From Candidatus Magasanikbacteria bacterium RIFCSPHIGHO2_02_FULL_50_9b (lineage in GTDB: Bacteria > Patescibacteriota > Patescibacteriia > Magasanikbacterales > 2-02-FULL-50-9b): 17,274 bases of DNA. The notes under the pieces are model-generated. The model made no database searches. It was not told the DNA's origin and saw only the letters and a program-made list of their open reading frames with translations. The position numbers and the translations under genes are program-made. Numbering within the stretch: the stretch's first letter is position 1; each line of letters starts with the position of its first letter. Location of the stretch: positions 7,070-24,343 of the forward strand of contig MFQD01000031.1 in assembly GCA_001782975.1 (NCBI GenBank), given 5' to 3'. This document shows, in pieces, positions 14,950-17,274 of the stretch.

Positions 14950-14978
14950 AAACTACTCCGAATGGGGAAAAATGTCAA
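14950..14978 (-). promoter_or_regulatory. Candidate promoter for the 429-aa gene
   Basis: The minus strand has TTGACA (14973-14978), a 17-base spacer and TAGTTT (14950-14955). The -35 is perfect and the -10 weak. It lies about 49 bases before the ATG at 14900. Confidence 0.5.
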
Positions 14979-15009
14979 TCCGATGTACAGTCCACAATTT
15001 ATAAAAAAA

Positions 15010-15039
15010 TTGACATCGCCGTTTAGTAAATGGTAGTAT
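15010..15039 (+). promoter_or_regulatory. Plus-strand promoter of a short hairpin transcript
   Basis: TTGACA (15010-15015), an 18-base spacer, and TAGTAT (15034-15039) preceded by TGG. It points toward the terminator at 15066-15099, and beyond that into the antisense strand of the PemK-type gene. Transcription should begin near 15046. Confidence 0.5.
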
Positions 15040-15049
15040 TTATTTACTA
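15024..15049. promoter_or_regulatory. Operator-like inverted repeat over the plus-strand promoter
   Basis: TAGTAAAT (15024-15031) and ATTTACTA (15042-15049) are perfect inverted copies separated by 10 bases, so their centres are 18 bases apart. They bracket the -10 and the expected transcription start, the usual placement for a repressor site. No regulator can be assigned. Confidence 0.45.
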
Positions 15050-15099
15050 TGCCTTCGGGCTCCGAGGCCACCAGTAATGGTGGCCGTTTATTTTTTTAT
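15046..15099 (+). ncRNA. Candidate small hairpin RNA/attenuator
   Basis: The predicted plus-strand transcript is only about 50 bases before termination. It can form either of two hairpins sharing bases 15066-15068: GCCT-T-CGG with CCG-AGGC (15051-15068), or the terminator stem (15066-15085). Mutually exclusive pairing is the layout of an attenuator. A short frame from the ATG at 15049 crosses it and continues antisense to the toxin gene, but I do not regard it as a gene. Expression is unproven. Confidence 0.35.
15066..15099 (+). terminator. Rho-independent terminator (plus strand)
   Basis: GGCCACC (15066-15072) pairs perfectly with GGTGGCC (15079-15085) around AGTAAT, followed by GTTTATTTTTTTAT. 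The T-run is on the plus strand. On the minus strand the hairpin lies just after the PemK-type gene's stop but is followed by no T-run, so it is mainly a plus-strand terminator. Confidence 0.7.
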
Positions 15100-15471
15100 C
15101 AAAGCAATAACCTCCGATTTAATATATTCAAATTCACGTTGCGCCATTCTTCGGACTTTACGAATCAAACGTCTCCCGTCCCACAAACGCATTTGTGACA
15201 ATAGTAGAAATGATCCACCGCTGATTTGCAGAACGGTTCTGTGCAAACTGAATTTACTGGTCATCGGGATCCCCAAAAATGTTCCGTTACCAAACCGCTT
15301 AAGTACCAAAACAGGTCTTTGAAACATTTCCCGTTTCCCATTCTGCTCACGACCAACATTCTCACCAATTGAGCAAACCCAAATATCTCGATCCTGGCAA
15401 TACAAAGTAAGAGCTGTCTCGTGTATCCGCTGTTTTACAGCGAACCATTTTACAAATTGTTTCCCCTCCAT
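15088..15471 (-). CDS. PemK/MazF-family toxin-like endoribonuclease
   Basis: The 127 residues match the PemK/MazF-type fold: DIWVCSIGENVGREQNG (29-45), then FQRPVLVLKRFGNGTFLGIPMTS (50-72), and the later LLLSQMRLWDGRRLIRKVRRM. The RPVLVL strand and the serine/threonine-containing PMTS strand are the family's core; members cut mRNA and are held off by an antitoxin. No antitoxin gene adjoins it: prfA is upstream, and downstream is the hairpin unit. Codon use includes more ATA, GTA and other AT-rich choices than its neighbours, consistent with transfer. The ATG follows GGGAAT with a Shine-Dalgarno-like AGAGGG, and it has its own promoter. Confidence 0.88.
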   Translation of the reverse strand: MEGKQFVKWFAVKQRIHETALTLYCQDRDIWVCSIGENVGREQNGKREMFQRPVLVLKRFGNGTFLGIPMTSKFSLHRTVLQISGGSFLLLSQMRLWDGRRLIRKVRRMAQREFEYIKSEVIALIKK

Positions 15472-15499
15472 ATTCCCTCTTTTAGTTGATAGTTACCGC

Positions 15500-15528
15500 A
15501 TAGTACACGGACGCGAAATACATTGCAA
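15500..15528 (-). promoter_or_regulatory. Promoter for the PemK-type gene
   Basis: The minus strand has TTGCAA (15523-15528), a 17-base spacer and TACTAT (15500-15505), 28 bases before the ATG at 15471. The -35 sits within a short inverted repeat, ATTGC-TT-GCAAT (15522-15533), next to the prfA stop. Confidence 0.5.
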
Positions 15529-15533
15529 GCAAT

Positions 15534-16577
15534 TTATTCCTCCTCATCCGCCTTTTTCAACGCTTCAACAATCCCCCCAATCTCCCCATCCATCACGCGC
15601 GGCAAATTGTGCCATGACTGCTCAATCCGATGATCGGTCACACGGTCTTGCGGAAAATTGTAGGTACGAATTTTTTCGGATCGGTCGCCGGAGCCAACTT
15701 GAGATTTACGTTTTGCGGCGCGTTCGGCTGCCACACGCGCGACCTCTGCTTCAAACACACGCGCGCGCATAATTTGCATGGCACGTTCTTTATTTTGTTG
15801 CTGCGAGCGTTCGTCCTGACACGTCACCACAATCCCCGTAGGAATATGCACCATGCGGATTGCGCTATACGTTGTATTCACCGATTGGCCACCAGCGCCT
15901 TGCGAAGTGGTCGCTTCAATTTTTAAATCTTTTGGTTCCAGTACCACATCCACCGCTTCTGGCTCGGGCATAATCGCCACGGTCACGGTCGACGTGTGCA
16001 CGCGTCCAGCCTTTTCCGTTTCCGGAACGCGCTGCACGCGATGGACGCCACTCTCGAATTGCAAATCGCCAAACACGCCGTGACCACGAATTTCAAATAC
16101 CACTTCTTTGACGCCGCCAATGCCCGTGCGGCTCATGGTCATGAGATCGGTTTTCCAGCCGCGCGTGCCCGCATACATGGTATACATGCGGTACAATTCT
16201 GCAGCGAACAAGCCCGCCTCATCACCACCAACTCCCGCACGAATTTCAACAATAACATTTTTGTTTGCGAACGGATCAGGTTCACGCAGCAGCTCCGCAA
16301 CGTCGTGTTTCAACGCCGCAACTTTGACGGTCAAATCATCAACCTCAGCTCGCGCCATTACAATGAGTTCTGGATCATCACCGGCGCCAATAATTTCCTC
16401 AGACTCCTTCAATGCACTCTCGACGCGCTGCAATTCCAAAATTTTTTCAGCCGCCGGGCGCAATTCCGCAAATTTTTTCGACAATTCCGTTAAACGAAAA
16501 ACGTCTCCACTGATCGCAGGATCTTGGAGCGCGTGTTCGGCCGCACGAAACTCAGCGAGTACCTCGTCGGCACGCAT
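15534..16577 (-). CDS. prfA: Peptide chain release factor 1
   Basis: A 347-residue class I release factor that ends translation at UAA and UAG. The codon-reading tripeptide is PET (185-187) in HRVQRVPETEKAGRVHTS, the PxT form of RF1, not the SPF of RF2. The peptidyl-tRNA hydrolysis motif GGQ is at 229-231 in GAGGQSVNTTYSAIR. Flanking signatures are IRAGVGGDEA (112-121), CQDERSQQQNK (253-263) and RTYNFPQDRVTDHR (304-317). Length is slightly below the usual 360. It follows rpmE by 9 bases, a common pairing. The ATG follows TTCT. No prmC methyltransferase gene follows; the next gene is the toxin-like gene. Confidence 0.97.
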   Translation of the reverse strand: MRADEVLAEFRAAEHALQDPAISGDVFRLTELSKKFAELRPAAEKILELQRVESALKESEEIIGAGDDPELIVMARAEVDDLTVKVAALKHDVAELLREPDPFANKNVIVEIRAGVGGDEAGLFAAELYRMYTMYAGTRGWKTDLMTMSRTGIGGVKEVVFEIRGHGVFGDLQFESGVHRVQRVPETEKAGRVHTSTVTVAIMPEPEAVDVVLEPKDLKIEATTSQGAGGQSVNTTYSAIRMVHIPTGIVVTCQDERSQQQNKERAMQIMRARVFEAEVARVAAERAAKRKSQVGSGDRSEKIRTYNFPQDRVTDHRIEQSWHNLPRVMDGEIGGIVEALKKADEEE

Positions 16578-16586
16578 AGAACAAAT

Positions 16587-16874
16587 CTATTTTCCCGCAG
16601 CTTTTTTTTCTGCGCGTTTTGATTTGCGAGCGACTTCTTTTTCTGACTTTGAGCGCGTCTGAGCGGCAGCGGAAACTTTTGCTGCTTTATCTTGAAACTT
16701 TTCAATGCGGCGCGCAGTGTCAACAAAATTCTGCTTGCCCGTATAAAACGGATGGCAGGTGCTGCACAATTCAACACGCAACGACGGCTGCGTTGAGCCA
16801 ACCTGAAAAGAATTGCCGCAGGCGCAGCTCACCGTCGCGTTCACTGTATAGTTTGGATGGATCCCCTGTTTCAT
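16587..16874 (-). CDS. rpmE: 50S ribosomal protein L31, zinc-binding form with long basic tail
   Basis: A 95-residue bL31 starting MKQGIHPNY. Zinc ligands Cys17, Cys19, Cys37 and Cys40 are all present, so this is the zinc-binding type; the family signature CHPFYTGKQ lies at 40-48. About 30 Lys/Ala/Ser-rich residues follow the usual end of the protein, an extension likely to contact RNA. The ATG at 16874 is chosen because the longer frame adds residues unlike L31 and crosses the promoter. That ATG is only 9 bases after the -10 element, implying a leaderless message. It is cotranscribed with prfA, 9 bases downstream. Confidence 0.95.
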   Translation of the reverse strand: MKQGIHPNYTVNATVSCACGNSFQVGSTQPSLRVELCSTCHPFYTGKQNFVDTARRIEKFQDKAAKVSAAAQTRSKSEKEVARKSKRAEKKAAGK

Positions 16875-16883
16875 AGTGCGCAC

Positions 16884-16912
16884 AGTGTAACATGGGGCAA
16901 AAATTTTGGCAA
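16884..16912 (-). promoter_or_regulatory. Promoter for rpmE-prfA
   Basis: The minus strand has TTGCCA (16907-16912), a 17-base spacer and TACACT (16884-16889) preceded by TGT. The ATG follows the -10 after 9 bases, so little or no leader is expected. Confidence 0.7.
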
Positions 16913-16941
16913 GATGCGTCCGATCAAACACGAAACAAATT

Positions 16942-16996
16942 AAAAACCCGGTCTGGTGCTGACACAACGTACGCGTTGTGCCAAGGCCATTCCGGG
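16942..16996 (-). terminator. Terminator after the gene at the right edge
   Basis: On the minus strand an outer CCCGG (16992-16996) pairs with CCGGG (16947-16951). It encloses a perfect inner hairpin CACAACG-CGTA-CGTTGTG (16963-16980), and TTTTTAATTT follows. It lies 13 bases after the stop at 17010. Confidence 0.55.
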
Positions 16997-17009
16997 GGCA
17001 TACTCGTTC

Positions 17010-17274
17010 TCACGAACCAGTATTGCTGTCAGCGTTGCGACGTACCACCGCCAAGGCGGTTTCGTTGCGCTCTCCAACGCCATACCGCCGAATGTGTCCA
17101 GCGTTGAGCAATACCTGGAACAGTGTGTAACGCTGCACGCGCTGATCACTGTCAGGCTCAATACCGTCGATCGACACTTCGGTGCGCATATAATCGAGCA
17201 GCACATGGTCGACACCGCGCGCATTTTTGGTTTCTTCGGCGTCAAGCAGCGCCTTCCACATTCGAAATTGCGCG
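17010..17274 (-). CDS. C-terminal part of an unknown protein (runs off the right edge)
   Basis: The minus strand is open from the window edge to a TGA at 17010, about 87 residues, including AQFRMWKALLDAEETKN, VLLDYMRTEVSIDGIEPD and RVQRYTLFQVLLNAGHIRRYG. I do not recognise it. It looks helical and charged with no membrane segment. The start lies outside the window; an internal ATG at 17261 is unlikely to be the true start because the frame stays open upstream. A terminator 13 bases downstream supports a real gene end here. Another open frame on the same strand (16940-17245) is less protein-like. Confidence 0.5.
   Translation of the reverse strand, partial: AQFRMWKALLDAEETKNARGVDHVLLDYMRTEVSIDGIEPDSDQRVQRYTLFQVLLNAGHIRRYGVGERNETALAVVRRNADSNTGS

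Noticed and set aside
15049..15198. Short plus-strand frame (MPSGSEATSNGG...) as a leader peptide or antitoxin
   Set aside because: It runs through the terminator and antisense to the toxin gene, has no Shine-Dalgarno and no antitoxin-like features.
16875..16967. N-terminal extension of L31 to 16967
   Set aside because: The added residues do not resemble L31 and would span the promoter; the family start MKxGIHP is at 16874.
16940..17245. 101-residue minus-strand frame at the right edge
   Set aside because: It is rich in Cys, Arg and Ser in a shadow-like pattern, starts at a TTG and runs through the terminator hairpins; the frame ending at 17010 is better.

Overview
The window looks like a compact bacterial chromosome segment, probably from a Patescibacteria (CPR)-type organism. 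This is an inference from four things: very short gene spacing, a short single-core EF-Ts, a divergent Pgk, and a PemK toxin of the type common in such genomes. TGA is used as a stop at several genes (for example the gpmI and gap ends) and a PxT-type RF1 is present, so the standard code fits. Almost every gene is on the minus strand. No tRNA, rRNA, CRISPR array or insertion sequence was seen, and no gene-free stretch exceeds about 220 bases.

Layout, read right to left in the direction of transcription: the 3' end of an unknown gene with its terminator (16942-17274); rpmE-prfA (15534-16874); a solitary PemK/MazF-type toxin gene (15088-15471); a small promoter/hairpin/terminator unit on the plus strand (15010-15099); an unrecognised 429-residue helical protein with its own promoter, Shine-Dalgarno and terminator (13538-14978); rpsB-tsf behind a structured leader (12031-13533). 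Two small plus-strand genes follow (11373-12026), a Cys-rich putative zinc protein and a coiled-coil protein. They diverge from gap across an intergenic region holding a cluster of DnaA-box-like sequences.

From gap leftward lies a lower-glycolysis cluster: gap, an inserted 158-residue unknown gene, pgk, a SIMPL-domain membrane protein, eno, a 106-residue unknown, and gpmI. These cover glyceraldehyde-3-phosphate to phosphoenolpyruvate. A further tightly packed group follows: a 109-residue unknown, a ~1053-residue Ala-rich repeat/coiled-coil protein, a PAP2 phosphatase, and the start of a mannose-1-phosphate guanylyltransferase. The last two suggest an envelope or glycan role for this group.

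Two genome-wide habits are visible. First, the ordinary genes mostly lack a Shine-Dalgarno sequence but all have T at position -1 of the ATG, most often C-T-ATG. Second, their promoters carry an extended -10 (TGn plus a TATAAT-like hexamer), and pgk and rpmE look leaderless. Two genes (9613-10089 and 13611-14900) break the start-context habit, use AAG for nearly all lysines, and have their own terminators. They look like acquired or separately evolving cassettes.
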